Origin: Spirosoma spitsbergense DSM 19989
GTDB taxonomy: Bacteria; Bacteroidota; Bacteroidia; Cytophagales; Spirosomataceae
Assembly (NCBI RefSeq): GCF_000374085.1
Contig: NZ_KB893571.1
Location: 12,746 to 55,643 of the forward strand
Direction: 5' to 3'
DNA: 42,898 nucleotides
Shown: piece by piece, positions 34,001 to 42,667 of the stretch
How positions within the stretch are numbered: position 1 is the first letter of the stretch
How the letters are laid out: each line of letters opens with the position of its first letter
Notes under the pieces: model-generated
Told to the model about the DNA's origin: nothing
Database searches by the model: none
The model's input: the letters and a program-made list of their open reading frames with translations, nothing else
Program-made: the position numbers and the translations under genes

Positions 34001-34315
34001 GTACTGGATATTGACACAGCGATTTCGGTAGGTTTGCTAACCAACGAGTTGCTGACCAATTCGCTAAAATATGCGTTTGTCGGCAAGGACAACGGCACCA
34101 TTCGTATCAGCCTGACGCGAATGGGCGACGATTCGTTGCTGTTGATGGTAGCCGACAATGGTATTGGTAAACAGCCTGTAGAAGCCGTCAATGAAACGGG
34201 CTTCGGCACCCAATTAGTAGAACTGCTTGCCCGCCAGCTTGAAGGGGTTTTAACCTACAAGAATCAGAACGGAACGCTCGTCAAACTCCATTTTAACCGA
34301 GCAGTTATTACCTAA
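31034..34315 (+). CDS. Two-component propeller sensor histidine kinase (HisKA_2 type)
   Basis: I took the ATG at 31034, which opens a signal peptide (MNGYVVFGWLLLLLCLSAPN, then GQAQS). The open frame upstream to 30938 overlaps the lipoprotein gene. Of 1,093 aa, residues about 30-720 are a periplasmic beta-propeller of two-component-propeller repeats (DDFLWFVTGSGLSRYDG, GYLWIGSDWGMNRFDP, GLIWMSVPDQTGLRVF), followed by a Y_Y_Y domain (about 765-835). One membrane helix (about 838-862) leads to a coiled coil, then the HisKA_2 box EIHHRVKNN (H901/H902) and an HATPase (N-box NSLKYAF near 1006, ADNGIG near 1040). It lacks the fused receiver and AraC domains of HTCS hybrids, so a separate regulator, such as the LytTR protein at 23619, is expected. 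Two Pro/Gly-rich inserts interrupt the propeller. Confidence 0.92.
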   Translation: MNGYVVFGWLLLLLCLSAPNGQAQSTVLYFDEPPKETLGRNRNQLTINRFFTDRDDFLWFVTGSGLSRYDGHEIVTVRFNPADLNSLSSARVADMIQDEQGTFWITTRDGGLNAYNQQTGNVTHFQHQPINKTSLSSDKLRFLQRDESGYLWIGSDWGMNRFDPKTGRAVRFLPKPGESGQLQGNPLSPILVEPPGRAKPGHARPGYVYVCTTAGFEQFDRTRNRWRCFPTVTKSGVPIINANDGLNVINGLCKDRRGLIWMSVPDQTGLRVFNPETGEINRFDRRTPDGKPIPFPNVILEDRAGRLWLCCDNDIFRISADRTVVEQCTPVAISNGEQLKEFVTLYEDRQGLIWLERASDKNPLFFDPRQERHPNIPLPTFTNTAGAIPTRPVTESLMPDSEGFLWISTDLGLIRYKPGQSRPSQSRPGQNEMKVVLKQPLTYFTLTLPDATGASHDPYLLVGAEAGLFVYHKKTSRLTPVRLDKTGSKTIPNAIASVIDGDGDLWISTWGKGLFRIPKGSLSVETGLVSTYEQWKNDPTNANSLLSNTLQKIAVDAQNTVWVCGAAHGLSRVNKRTRHVQRFVLRQGDPNGLASNYTFAPVIDKQGDVWITSGYSAPLQKLSVKTGRFKKYGITNGFTDDYFAHATLDRTGKIWFNQHQVVSCIDPLTERVTTFPQFVGNSVYSTPITALATTGEIYFGCQNNLRRFGPNDTIHNIPKAASPLRLVGVSCFDTDGTQTMQPMPPDRWRANELALSHRENTVELKFALLDYRNTSSRAYAYSLTGPNDKPQWISIGSKNTVDFAQMKPGTYRFHLKARNSDGIWTNLAPLRLHISPPWWQTLWAYAAYGLLLLLGFWYLLKVRLREQARELALQEAVIIKQQRDEIAQKNAQNELLLKEIHHRVKNNLSVVSGLLALQSAKVTDPNVQEAIQASQNRVQSMGIIHQKLYQGKHLGAIEMRDYFLNLGESILDSFDAASRVTIVCSMPELVLDIDTAISVGLLTNELLTNSLKYAFVGKDNGTIRISLTRMGDDSLLLMVADNGIGKQPVEAVNETGFGTQLVELLARQLEGVLTYKNQNGTLVKLHFNRAVIT

Positions 34316-34568
34316 GTCCAGGCAAAATCAGGCCCCTTTATTTGATCGTTTGCTTATCTGGTAATCAATTTACGACTTTCGCTGGGGGGCATTTTTGTTT
34401 TGTAACGAACCTGTTGATTACCGTACCTTTTCGTCTCCCCCTTCTGGCCGTTTTCGACTATTAAAAAGGGTAATTTTTTGTACTTGTTAGATATCTAATC
34501 TAATATCAGTGAATGGTTTGTGTTAACTATAGGCATAAGCAAAAATCGTCCACGAATACGTCCGAATC
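34316..34568. other. Gene-free interval between convergent kinase and giant gene
   Basis: There is no gene. GGTAATCAA (34360-34368) is inversely repeated at 34414-34422. Between them lies GGGGGGCATTTTT (34384-34396), which loosely resembles the GGGGGTATTTT core of the repeats around the LytTR locus. TTAGATATCTAA (34487-34498) is a 12-bp palindrome. Confidence 0.4.
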
Positions 34569-34612
34569 ACAAAAGAAGCCGCGCTCCCTGGCAGGAACGC
34601 GGCTTCTTTTGT
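34569..34612 (-). terminator. Hairpin terminator of the second giant T9SS protein gene
   Basis: The 15-bp arms (34569-34583 and 34598-34612, core AAAAGAAGCCGCG) carry the same loop CTCCCTGGCAGGAA as the terminator at 13646-13703. It lies 24 bp after the stop of the giant gene. Confidence 0.85.
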
Positions 34613-34636
34613 AAACCAGTCTGTCGAAGATAAGGG

Positions 34637-37600
34637 CTACTCCGTTTTGAGCAGCTTGACGGTCTGGCTTTGCGTGGACGTACTCACCCGCAGTAGCAGC
34701 ACTCCTGCTGGAACCTGGCCCAAGCTGAGCGTCTGCCGCTCAACTTCCTCGGCCCGGCCAATGGATTGCTCACTCAGGAAGTGACCCCGCTCGTCGGTCA
34801 GTTGCAGGCGCAGCGATTGACCCTCGGCACCCCGCACCTCCACGGACACCGTTTTGCCCAATACCGGGTTACCCAATACGGTGACCGTCAGCGGCACTTC
34901 TGAACCCGTGCCCAGCCGGGCACCCGGGTTGCAGGCTGCCAGCCAGCCATAGCTGAAACTAGCACTTACCCCACTCTGAACTGCTCGTAAACCGATGACC
35001 GGGTTGTCGCTGTACAAATCCAGCGTGTAGGGTCCCGGATTGGTGGTAGGAACCAACTCGTTGACCACCGAGAAACTCACCGGTGCTCCGTTCAGCCCCG
35101 CATACCGGGGGTTGAACGTCAGTCGGCGCTGACCCGCTGAGAGCACTTCGCAGCTGATGGTCTGCACGCTGGTGATGCTGAAGGTACCCGTTGGTGGGGG
35201 TGGAGTACCCCCCGCCGGATTCACCGTGATGCTGAAGCTGGTGCTGGCACTCATACTCCCCGGATCGGTCGCCGTTACGGTTACCGTAGATACCCCCGAC
35301 ATGGAGGGCGTACCCGAGATGGTCGAAGGAGCCACGAAGTTCAGCCCCGCTGGCAGACCATTCACTGACAGCGTTAGGCCGTTGGGTGTTTCGGCATCGG
35401 TAAACACATTGGCCAAAGAGAGCGTATAGCCCACGCCCACTGTGGCCGACTGAGGTGGTACGGGGTTCGCCACCGTCGGAGCGGTGTTGGCCGTTGTACT
35501 GCTACACACAATCAGCCAGTTGTAGGCAAAACTACTCGCTATCCCGCTCTGCACCGCCCGGAGCGTCACCACCGAATTGTCGGTGTACAGATTCAGCGTG
35601 TAGGGACCCGGTGCCGTGGTGGGGGCCAGTTCGTTGACCACCGAGAAACTCACCGGTGCTCCGTTCAGCCCCGCATACTGGGGGTTGAACGTCAGTCGGC
35701 GCTGACCCGCTGAGAGCACTTCGCAGCTGATGGTCTGCACGCTGGTGATACTGAACGTACCCGTTGGTGGGGGTGGAGTACCGGCGGCCGGATTCACCGT
35801 GAGGGTGAAGCTGGTGCTGGCACTCATACTCCCCGGATCGGTAGCCGTCACGGTTACCGTAGATACCCCCGACATGGAGGGCGTACCCGAGATGGTCGAA
35901 GGAGCCACAAAGTTCAGCCCCGCTGGCAGACCACTCACTGACAGCGTTAGGCCGTTGGGTGTTTCGGTATCGGTAAACACACCCGCTAATGAGAGTGTGT
36001 AACCGATGTTCACTGTGGCTGACTGGGGCGAAACAGGATTCGCCACCGTGGGGGGCGTGTTGGCCGTCGAGGAGCTACAGGCCGAGAGCCAGTTATAGGC
36101 AAAGCTGGTGGCAGCTCCACTTTGCAGAGCCCGAAGCGTGATGACCGGATTATCGGTGTACAGGTTCAGCGTGTAAGGCCCCGGACTGGTGGTAGGAGCT
36201 AGTTCATTCACTACCGAGAAGCTCACCGGTGAGCCATCCAGTCCCTCGTAGCGGGGGTTGAAGGTCACCCGGCGCTGGCCCGGTGAGAGCACCTGGCAAC
36301 CCACGGTCGTCACGCCCGTAATGCTGAAGACCGGCGTTGGTGGAACCGGACTAACCGTAATGGTGAAGCTGGTGTTGGCCGACAGGCTACCCGGATCGGT
36401 GGCCGTGACGGTCACGCTGCTCACCCCCGACATCGACGGTGTACCCGAGATGATGCGCGTGTTAGGATCGAAACTAAACCCATTGGCCGGATTAATGCTG
36501 GCCGTGTAGGTGAGCTGATTGGGCGTTTCGCTGTCGGTGAAGGCGTTGACCGTGTAGGAGAAGGGTACGCCCACGGTGGCCGTCTGGTTGGTATTGGCCG
36601 TGGCCATCGGGGCCGAGTTGACCGTGCTGACGGTCACGCTGGTGGAACTGCTACAGCCGCTGGCATTAGTGACGGTGACCGAGTAGGCGCCCGCCATAAC
36701 GGTGATGCTGGTGGTAGTTTGTCCGGTAGACCAGGTCTGGGAGGTGCCCCCCGAAACAGTGAGCGTGGTCGAGCCACCGCTGGTGACGGTCGTGTTGCCG
36801 CTGATGGTCGCCGTGGGCAGAACCGTACTGGAACTGACGCTGGTGCTGGTCACGCCCGAACACCCGTTGCCAGCATTGGTGACGGTGACCGAGTAGAGGC
36901 CGCCGATGGTGACGGTGGCCTGATTACTTGACCCAATCTGGCTGGCCCCGCTGCTGAAGCGGTAGCTGGTGCCCCCCGAAGCGGTCAAGGTCACACTGCT
37001 CATCGAGCAGGTGATGGGGCCGTTGTTAGTCAGAGTTGCCGTGGGCGCGCTTTGGTCCCCCGTCACGGTGGTCTGGGCGGTGGCTGAGCAGCCGTTAGCC
37101 CCCGTTACCGTCACCGAGTAGGTGCCCGACACACCCACCGTAGCCTGATTGGAAGTGCCGATCTGGGTAGCCCCGCTACTGAAGCGGTACGTATTCCCGC
37201 CACTAGCCGTTAGTGTCACACTGGTCATGGTACAGGAGAGCGGCCCATTGTTGGTCAGCCCCGGCGTGGGTGCGGTCTGATCCCCTACCACGGTGGTGCT
37301 GGCGGTGGCCGAACAGCCGTTGGCCGAGGTCACTGTCACTGAGTAGGTACCCGCCGTGTTCACACTGGCCGTGTTACCTCCGTTGAGCTGGGTAGCCCCC
37401 GGACTGAACTGGTAAGTACCTCCGCCACTAGCCGTCAGCGTTACAGAGGTCATGGTGCAGCTCAGCGGGCCGTCATTGGTCAGGGTGGCCAATGGCAATG
37501 CATTGACCGTCACCGGCGTGGTGGCCATGGCGCGTTGTCCACTGCTGCTGACCGTCAGGGTAAAACTCTGTCCCCCCGTTCCGCTGCTGGTCAGCGTTTC

Positions 37601-40600
37601 CCGAAAGGCACTACTGGCCAGGGTACCCGTACGGACACTACTGCCGTTGGTCAGCGTGTAGGTATCGCTGCCAGTCAGGTTGCCCACCGTGGCGGTAAAG
37701 GTGAGGGGGCTATCCACGCATACCGAGGCGGGGTCGGCGGCAAAGCCCGCGATGGTCGGCGTGGCCGAGTAGGTGATGGTGTAGGGGCTGCTGGCGGCCG
37801 TGTTGGGGTTGCCGGCCGCGTCCTGGGCCACGTTGGTGGGCACATTCACCGTTACTACTCCATTGGCCGAGGGCGTCACGTTGAAGGTGTAGGTCGCGCC
37901 CGAGCCCACAAAGCCTGAAATCGTGCCGTTGGTCACGGTCACGTCGCCGGTTACGAAGCCGGTCACCGACTCCGAGAACGTAATCGTAAAGGGAATGGGC
38001 GAGGTGTTGGTCGTGCTGCCCGAAGCCCCGACAGAGCTGGTAATAGCTACCGTAGGTTGCACCGAGTCGACGGTGAAGTTGTTGGTGGTCGAGTTGGCAC
38101 TCATGGCCGAGCCGCTGGTCTGGGCCGTGGCGTACACCGTGTGGCTGCCCTGGGCCAGGGCCGAGGGCTGCACCAGGCTGAAGCTGCCGCCGGCCGTGGC
38201 CGTGGTCGTGCCGATGCTGCTGCCGTCCACATAAACCGTCACCGTTGAGTTGGCCACGGCCGTGCCCGAATAGGTCGGCGTATTCGTGTTCAGGGCGCTG
38301 CCATTGGCCGGCACCGTTACCACCGGCGCAGCCGTTACCGGCTGCACGTACTGCACGCTCACGGCGTTGCTGGCCGTGTTCTGCGTGTTGTTGGCGTCGT
38401 TAGCCACGTTGGCCGCCAGGCTCACCGATACGGTGCCCGTGCCGCTGGGCGTCACGGTGAAGGTGTAGGAGCCCGCGCCGCTGCCCGCGAAGCTGCCGCC
38501 GGTAATGGTGCCGCCCGTTACCGTCACATCCGAGGCGACGAACGTAGTGCCCGTGCTCTGCGAGAAGCTCACCGAGAAGGGAATGGGCGACGTGCTGGTG
38601 GGGCTGCCGGAGGTCGTGCTCACGGTGGCCGTCAGGGCCGGGGCCGTCACGGCGAAGGTCGCCGAGGTGAAGGTGCTGTACAAGCTGCTGTTCGGCTGAA
38701 TGGTGCCGAGGTACACGCCATTGAGGAACACGTTCAGCGACTGGTCCAGCGTGGTGCAGCACACACGCTGGGCGGCCTGGAAGCTCACCTGGTAGTTGCT
38801 GCCCGTGGGCACGGCCAGATTCTGTTGGAGCTGGCCGTTGCCACCGCCGTTGCTCTGCACAAAGGCCACGGCAATGCCGTTGGGAATGGGCGTAGTTGGC
38901 GTGAAGGCGCTGCCGCTTTCGGCAATGCCGGACTGGGCGTTGAACGTCCAGCTAGCGCCCGTGGGGTTATAGCCGAAGTCGCCGTTGCTCAGCGCGTTGT
39001 GGATTTCAAAGCTGCCATTCTGCAGGGCATTGGTAAACGGCGAGCCTCCGCTGAGTACCTGCGCCACGTCCACGAAGGCCGTCACGTCGGAGCCCGAACC
39101 ACCCGTGCCGACAATCGTCAGCTGCGGCGCGGCCGCGAAGCTCTTGGTGATGGTGTACACCTCACCTATCGTGTAAGGCACGTTCGTCACCGAGGGCGTG
39201 ATACCCGTGCTGTTTTGCACGTTCAGGCGCAGGGTACCGTCGCCGGTACCCGTGTTCACCGTTACGGTGTAGGTCGTACCCGAGCCGCTCGCGCTGCTCA
39301 CCGATGCGCCGCTTACGGTGCCAGCAGTCGTAACTGAGAAGTTAGTAGTCGAGATGCCTGTCACACTGGCCGCAAAAATTACGCGGTAGCTCACTTGGCC
39401 CGTGGCCGTGGGCGAAGGCGTCAGGCGCGTCACCGAAGCGACCGTGGTCGAGGGGGTGTTATAGGTAATGCTGTAGGGGGCGGGCGTACCGGCGGTGTTG
39501 AAGTTGCCAGCCGCGTCCTGGGCCACGTTGGCCGGCACAGTCACGCTCACCACGCCGTTGGCCGTCGGGGTCACGTTGAAGGTGAAGGTCGTGCCCGGAA
39601 CAACGGTGGTGAAGCCCGAAATCGTGCCGTTGGTTACGGTCACGTCGCCGGCCACAAAGCTTGCGTTCACGTTCTCCGAGAAGGTCACCGTGTAGGCGAA
39701 CGGGGTGTTGCTGCTGGTGCCGCCATTGGGGGCTGTAGCCGAGCTGATGGCCACCGTAGGTCTGACCGTGTCGACCGAGAAGGTGTTAGTATTGGAGTTA
39801 GCGCTCACCGCGCTGCCCGTCACCTGGGCCGTGGCCCGCACCGTGTGGCTACCCTGTGTTAGGGACGCGGGCTGGGCCAGGGACCAGTTCCCGCCCGGAG
39901 CGGTGGTGCTGATGGACGAGCCGTCCACATAGACCGTCACCGTACTGCCCGCTGGGGCCGTGCCAGTGTAAGTGGGGGTATCCGTGCTGAGCAGGCTGCC
40001 GTTGGCCGGGCTATCCACTACCGGAGCATTGGGCGTAGTGGTGAAGGAAATGGAACTACCGTAGCTGGTGCCCGCGCTGTTAATGGCGTAAGCCCGCACG
40101 TAGTAGGTGGTGCCGGGCGTCAAGGTGCTTATTGTGGCTGAGAACGTGCCGGTACCAGTACCGTTGGTGGCTTTGGCATCGGCCGTGGTGGGGGTGTTGT
40201 TGCTGGTGCTGTACACCACGCCGCGCTCGGTTACGTTATCGCCGCCGTCGGCCGTTACGTTACCGCCCAGTACAGCGCTGGTCGTCGCTACGCTGCCGGG
40301 GGCAGCGGTTGATACGGTTGGTGCCACGGCGGGCGAGTAGCCCACGCTACGGAACGCCGCATTGCTTTGAGTACCCGAAGGGTCGGTGGTTGCAAACAGA
40401 ATGGCGCGCTCCTGGCTGCCCGATGGCAGGGCGGTATTCGTCTGGAATGTAACCAGGCGCAGGGCGGCCTGCCATTGGGCCAGCGTCGCCGTCGAGCCAG
40501 CCGAAATGAGCGTCAGCACCCCGGTCGAGGCGTTGTAGGTCCCGGTGATGTTGCCCGTGGCAGCCGTGCCCGTGAAGGCCAGCACGTCGTTGGCGGGATC

Positions 40601-41623
40601 CCAGCCAGTGGTGATGCGAACTATCGCGCTGGTTTGCGTGGCGTTGTCGGCATCGGCCAGGGTGATGGTGTTGGTAATTTGCACGGCCGCGTTAGCCGTC
40701 GGATAATTTTTTATAGTCGATTCACTATTGGCCAGCACCGGGGCCGCATTCGCGGTGGGAGTGCCCAGCACCCGAATATTATCGAAGGAAAACTCTTCGC
40801 TGAGCCCCGCCTGGGATGCTACAAATCGGGTTTGCAGCGTCGTGGCCGTGCTGGGCAGCTCAAACGTGAAGTCCTGCATGGTCGCGGTAACCAGCGGGTC
40901 TGCGGTCGTGGCCTTGCCATCCAGGTTCACATCCTGCCGCAACTGCCCGGCGTAAACGTCAGGACCTGTTTGTACCAAAACTGATGCATCGCTGGTAAAC
41001 TGACCGACTGTAACCCAGGGGCTCGTCCCGTTGAAGCGAACCTGTACTTTGAGCGTATCATTCGTCTCCCAATTCAGGGAAGTGGCTGTGTATCGTCCAT
41101 CCTGGAGGCCTACCTTCACTTGTAGGTTGCGGTAGCCGGTCGTATTAATCGAGTTCAGGGTAACGGTGCCCGGCTGCCGGTCTGGTGCCGCTGGAGCAAC
41201 GGGGGTCGCACCTCGTACGCCTTCTCCGGCCCAGTAGTATGTGCCATCCAGCGTGCCGCCCGCCGTGTGGGTGCCGCGGTGGTCCGCCAGGTTGCCGGTG
41301 CAGGGCGTAGTGGTACCGTTGCACATATTGGCTTCCGATGCCCGGAAGAAATACTGGTTCCGGGTAGGAGCTCCCGCCGGCACCGTATTGGGCAGGATGG
41401 TGTAATTCGATACGTACCGGGTGCCTTCGCCGTCGGTTTCGAATGATTCCTTTTGGAGTTGGACTTGTGCCCGCGCACCCCAGGAAGCCAGGAGCAGCAA
41501 CAGGAACAATGGCAACCGGCCATACAAAGCCCGCTGGTTTAGGAGGCCCGACCGGAAGAGAATCCGGCTAAGCCGGGTACTTGAACAGAGCATTCGTAGA
41601 ATTGTATTCATTGAGATGAGCAT
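34637..41623 (-). CDS. Giant T9SS-secreted adhesin-like modular protein
   Basis: This 2,328-aa protein has a long positively charged lead and signal (GRLPLFLLLLLASWGARAQV, about 35-54). A lectin/MAM-like N-terminal domain (QKESFETDGEGTRYVSNY to FDNIRVLG, about 55-290) comes next, then a cadherin-like unit and an FnIII-like unit (TTSAVLGGNVTADGG, TLTPGTTYYVRAYAINSAGT). Bacterial Ig-like pairs follow (SPANGSLLSTDTPTYTGTAP; VAISSATAPNGGTSSNTPFA), with a galactose-binding-like insert between pairs (LQNGSFEIHNALSNGDFGY). Three LSC...VTLTASGG Ig-like units and three WLAAC-type modules, two of them followed by putative-Ig domains, lead to the T9SS type A sorting domain (TVLGNPVLGKTVSVEVRGAE, ending SQTVKLLKTE). 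The ATG at 41611 is an alternative start. The expected place is the cell surface; the ligand is unknown. Confidence 0.9.
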   Translation of the reverse strand: MLISMNTILRMLCSSTRLSRILFRSGLLNQRALYGRLPLFLLLLLASWGARAQVQLQKESFETDGEGTRYVSNYTILPNTVPAGAPTRNQYFFRASEANMCNGTTTPCTGNLADHRGTHTAGGTLDGTYYWAGEGVRGATPVAPAAPDRQPGTVTLNSINTTGYRNLQVKVGLQDGRYTATSLNWETNDTLKVQVRFNGTSPWVTVGQFTSDASVLVQTGPDVYAGQLRQDVNLDGKATTADPLVTATMQDFTFELPSTATTLQTRFVASQAGLSEEFSFDNIRVLGTPTANAAPVLANSESTIKNYPTANAAVQITNTITLADADNATQTSAIVRITTGWDPANDVLAFTGTAATGNITGTYNASTGVLTLISAGSTATLAQWQAALRLVTFQTNTALPSGSQERAILFATTDPSGTQSNAAFRSVGYSPAVAPTVSTAAPGSVATTSAVLGGNVTADGGDNVTERGVVYSTSNNTPTTADAKATNGTGTGTFSATISTLTPGTTYYVRAYAINSAGTSYGSSISFTTTPNAPVVDSPANGSLLSTDTPTYTGTAPAGSTVTVYVDGSSISTTAPGGNWSLAQPASLTQGSHTVRATAQVTGSAVSANSNTNTFSVDTVRPTVAISSATAPNGGTSSNTPFAYTVTFSENVNASFVAGDVTVTNGTISGFTTVVPGTTFTFNVTPTANGVVSVTVPANVAQDAAGNFNTAGTPAPYSITYNTPSTTVASVTRLTPSPTATGQVSYRVIFAASVTGISTTNFSVTTAGTVSGASVSSASGSGTTYTVTVNTGTGDGTLRLNVQNSTGITPSVTNVPYTIGEVYTITKSFAAAPQLTIVGTGGSGSDVTAFVDVAQVLSGGSPFTNALQNGSFEIHNALSNGDFGYNPTGASWTFNAQSGIAESGSAFTPTTPIPNGIAVAFVQSNGGGNGQLQQNLAVPTGSNYQVSFQAAQRVCCTTLDQSLNVFLNGVYLGTIQPNSSLYSTFTSATFAVTAPALTATVSTTSGSPTSTSPIPFSVSFSQSTGTTFVASDVTVTGGTITGGSFAGSGAGSYTFTVTPSGTGTVSVSLAANVANDANNTQNTASNAVSVQYVQPVTAAPVVTVPANGSALNTNTPTYSGTAVANSTVTVYVDGSSIGTTTATAGGSFSLVQPSALAQGSHTVYATAQTSGSAMSANSTTNNFTVDSVQPTVAITSSVGASGSTTNTSPIPFTITFSESVTGFVTGDVTVTNGTISGFVGSGATYTFNVTPSANGVVTVNVPTNVAQDAAGNPNTAASSPYTITYSATPTIAGFAADPASVCVDSPLTFTATVGNLTGSDTYTLTNGSSVRTGTLASSAFRETLTSSGTGGQSFTLTVSSSGQRAMATTPVTVNALPLATLTNDGPLSCTMTSVTLTASGGGTYQFSPGATQLNGGNTASVNTAGTYSVTVTSANGCSATASTTVVGDQTAPTPGLTNNGPLSCTMTSVTLTASGGNTYRFSSGATQIGTSNQATVGVSGTYSVTVTGANGCSATAQTTVTGDQSAPTATLTNNGPITCSMSSVTLTASGGTSYRFSSGASQIGSSNQATVTIGGLYSVTVTNAGNGCSGVTSTSVSSSTVLPTATISGNTTVTSGGSTTLTVSGGTSQTWSTGQTTTSITVMAGAYSVTVTNASGCSSSTSVTVSTVNSAPMATANTNQTATVGVPFSYTVNAFTDSETPNQLTYTASINPANGFSFDPNTRIISGTPSMSGVSSVTVTATDPGSLSANTSFTITVSPVPPTPVFSITGVTTVGCQVLSPGQRRVTFNPRYEGLDGSPVSFSVVNELAPTTSPGPYTLNLYTDNPVITLRALQSGAATSFAYNWLSACSSSTANTPPTVANPVSPQSATVNIGYTLSLAGVFTDTETPNGLTLSVSGLPAGLNFVAPSTISGTPSMSGVSTVTVTATDPGSMSASTSFTLTVNPAAGTPPPPTGTFSITSVQTISCEVLSAGQRRLTFNPQYAGLNGAPVSFSVVNELAPTTAPGPYTLNLYTDNSVVTLRAVQSGIASSFAYNWLIVCSSTTANTAPTVANPVPPQSATVGVGYTLSLANVFTDAETPNGLTLSVNGLPAGLNFVAPSTISGTPSMSGVSTVTVTATDPGSMSASTSFSITVNPAGGTPPPPTGTFSITSVQTISCEVLSAGQRRLTFNPRYAGLNGAPVSFSVVNELVPTTNPGPYTLDLYSDNPVIGLRAVQSGVSASFSYGWLAACNPGARLGTGSEVPLTVTVLGNPVLGKTVSVEVRGAEGQSLRLQLTDERGHFLSEQSIGRAEEVERQTLSLGQVPAGVLLLRVSTSTQSQTVKLLKTE
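34930..36320 (-). repeat. Tandem 573-bp repeats (191-residue module pairs) in the second giant gene
   Basis: Units begin near 34930, 35503 and 36075. Unit 1 (about 35041-35470) and unit 2 (about 35614-36040) are nearly identical at DNA level at a 573-bp offset; the third is more diverged. Each unit pairs one WLAAC-type module with one putative-Ig domain (SGTPSMSGVSTVTVTATDPG). Confidence 0.85.
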
Positions 41624-41734
41624 GAAGTAAAAAAATGAGTAAACTACTTGAATTGAGCGGAGCTGCCCCCGGCGTATCCACCCCGAACCCCATAAACGGG
41701 ATTATTCTGCCACTATGGTCTGGTTAATGGAGGG

Positions 41735-42082
41735 TCACGAAGAAACCTGGTAGGGAGTCATCAAACGAATGGCTACGATCCCGGGCGTATTGTTGCGCAC
41801 CCTGGCAACCAGACTACGGTTGTTGGCCAGATTGACGGCCAGCGGGCCGGGGGAATTAACGAGTTTGTTGGTCAGCGTCGTTTCCCAAGCAGCACCTAAT
41901 ATAAGTCGTGGTTCGTCCAGCGTAGTCTCAAGCGCCCCATCATTCAACAGGTAGTGCGATTGAGCAATTCCTTTGTGGGGTAACAGGGCCAGCAGGCAGC
42001 GCGGCACCAGGGCCAGTCCTGGCAGCGGGGGTTGATTGAGTAGTTGTTGGTTCATTCGGTTTGAGGAAAATAAGGGGTGCAT
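41735..42082 (-). CDS. Hypothetical small protein upstream of the giant T9SS gene
   Basis: This is a 115-codon frame; an internal ATG at 42055 (MNQQLLNQPPLPGLALVPRC) gives 106 codons. A weak hydrophobic stretch (LPGLALVPRCLLALLP) could be a poor signal peptide, followed by HKGIAQSHYLLNDGALETTL and strand-rich sequence ending NLANNRSLVARVRNNTPGIV. I do not recognise the family. It lies in the same direction as the giant gene, 111 bp ahead of it, and 57 bp after a frameshifted secreted-protein gene, so all three may once have been one operon. It could itself be a decayed fragment. Confidence 0.45.
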   Translation of the reverse strand: MHPLFSSNRMNQQLLNQPPLPGLALVPRCLLALLPHKGIAQSHYLLNDGALETTLDEPRLILGAAWETTLTNKLVNSPGPLAVNLANNRSLVARVRNNTPGIVAIRLMTPYQVSS

Positions 42083-42138
42083 AAGTGGCCACTTTTGACA
42101 CGGTGTTGTTGACTGGCTAAAAAGGGGCTTACGATGGA

Positions 42139-42544
42139 TCAGCCATTAGGCTTCCTCCCCGCCCCTGGCATCAGCGTAGCTATTGAGCTGGTAACGTTCA
42201 GCAAAGCGGACTCTATCCGGTAGCTAAAGGATAAGGCATCAATATGGTCAATATGGGTGTCGGCAGGTAGGCTGGACGGGCTCAAAAAGACGCGAGAATC
42301 ACCGCTGGCTATAACCGTCCGTTGAGGTACAATGGCTACCTCTCCCCGGGAGCCAAATTCACGGACTTCGTTGGGCGTGTCAGGGCCTGAGGGTAGCAGA
42401 AAAAGGCGGCTCCAACCACCATGCGCCCCAGCGGCTGACGGGTTAATCGGACCAGCCGGAAAAGAAGTGAAGCCGTAGCCGCGTTTGGGCCCGGGTGCTC
42501 AGGGATAACACAAGAAAGAAGAGCAGTAAAAGTTTGTAATTCAT
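42139..42544 (-). pseudogene. Small secreted protein gene with a frameshift after the signal peptide
   Basis: From an ATG at 42544 the frame reads MNYKLLLLFFLVLSLSTRAQ, a clean signal peptide, but stops after 33 codons (LHFFSGWSD). A different frame, open from just after the signal cleavage site, continues with protein-like sequence for about 110 codons (GYGFTSFPAGPINPSAAGAH, REFGSRGEVAIVPQRTVIAS, HIDHIDALSFSYRIESALLN) to a stop at 42139. One base gained or lost near 42485 would restore a protein of about 134 aa. I do not recognise the family. Either the gene is freshly broken or the assembly has an indel here. Confidence 0.55.
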
Positions 42545-42622
42545 AGGTTGATCAAAGAAGAGAGTTAATTAACTAGTAGCCACAATAGTACTAGCTAATC
42601 AGTGAACTAATGAACCTTATTT

Positions 42623-42636
42623 ACTGAAGTTACGCA
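42623..42636 (+). repeat. Probable left terminal repeat of the IS at the window's right edge
   Basis: ACTGAAGTTACGCA lies 31 bp before the transposase ATG, and its exact inverse occurs at 12405-12418. The position is right for an IS terminal inverted repeat; the true right end lies beyond the window. Confidence 0.5.
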
Positions 42637-42667
42637 AAGTGGTTAAGTGGACAAATTATCTTTGGTA

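Noticed and set aside
34930..36320. CRISPR-like array
   Set aside because: The repeats are 573 bp, contiguous and in frame within a protein gene; there are no short repeats with unique spacers.
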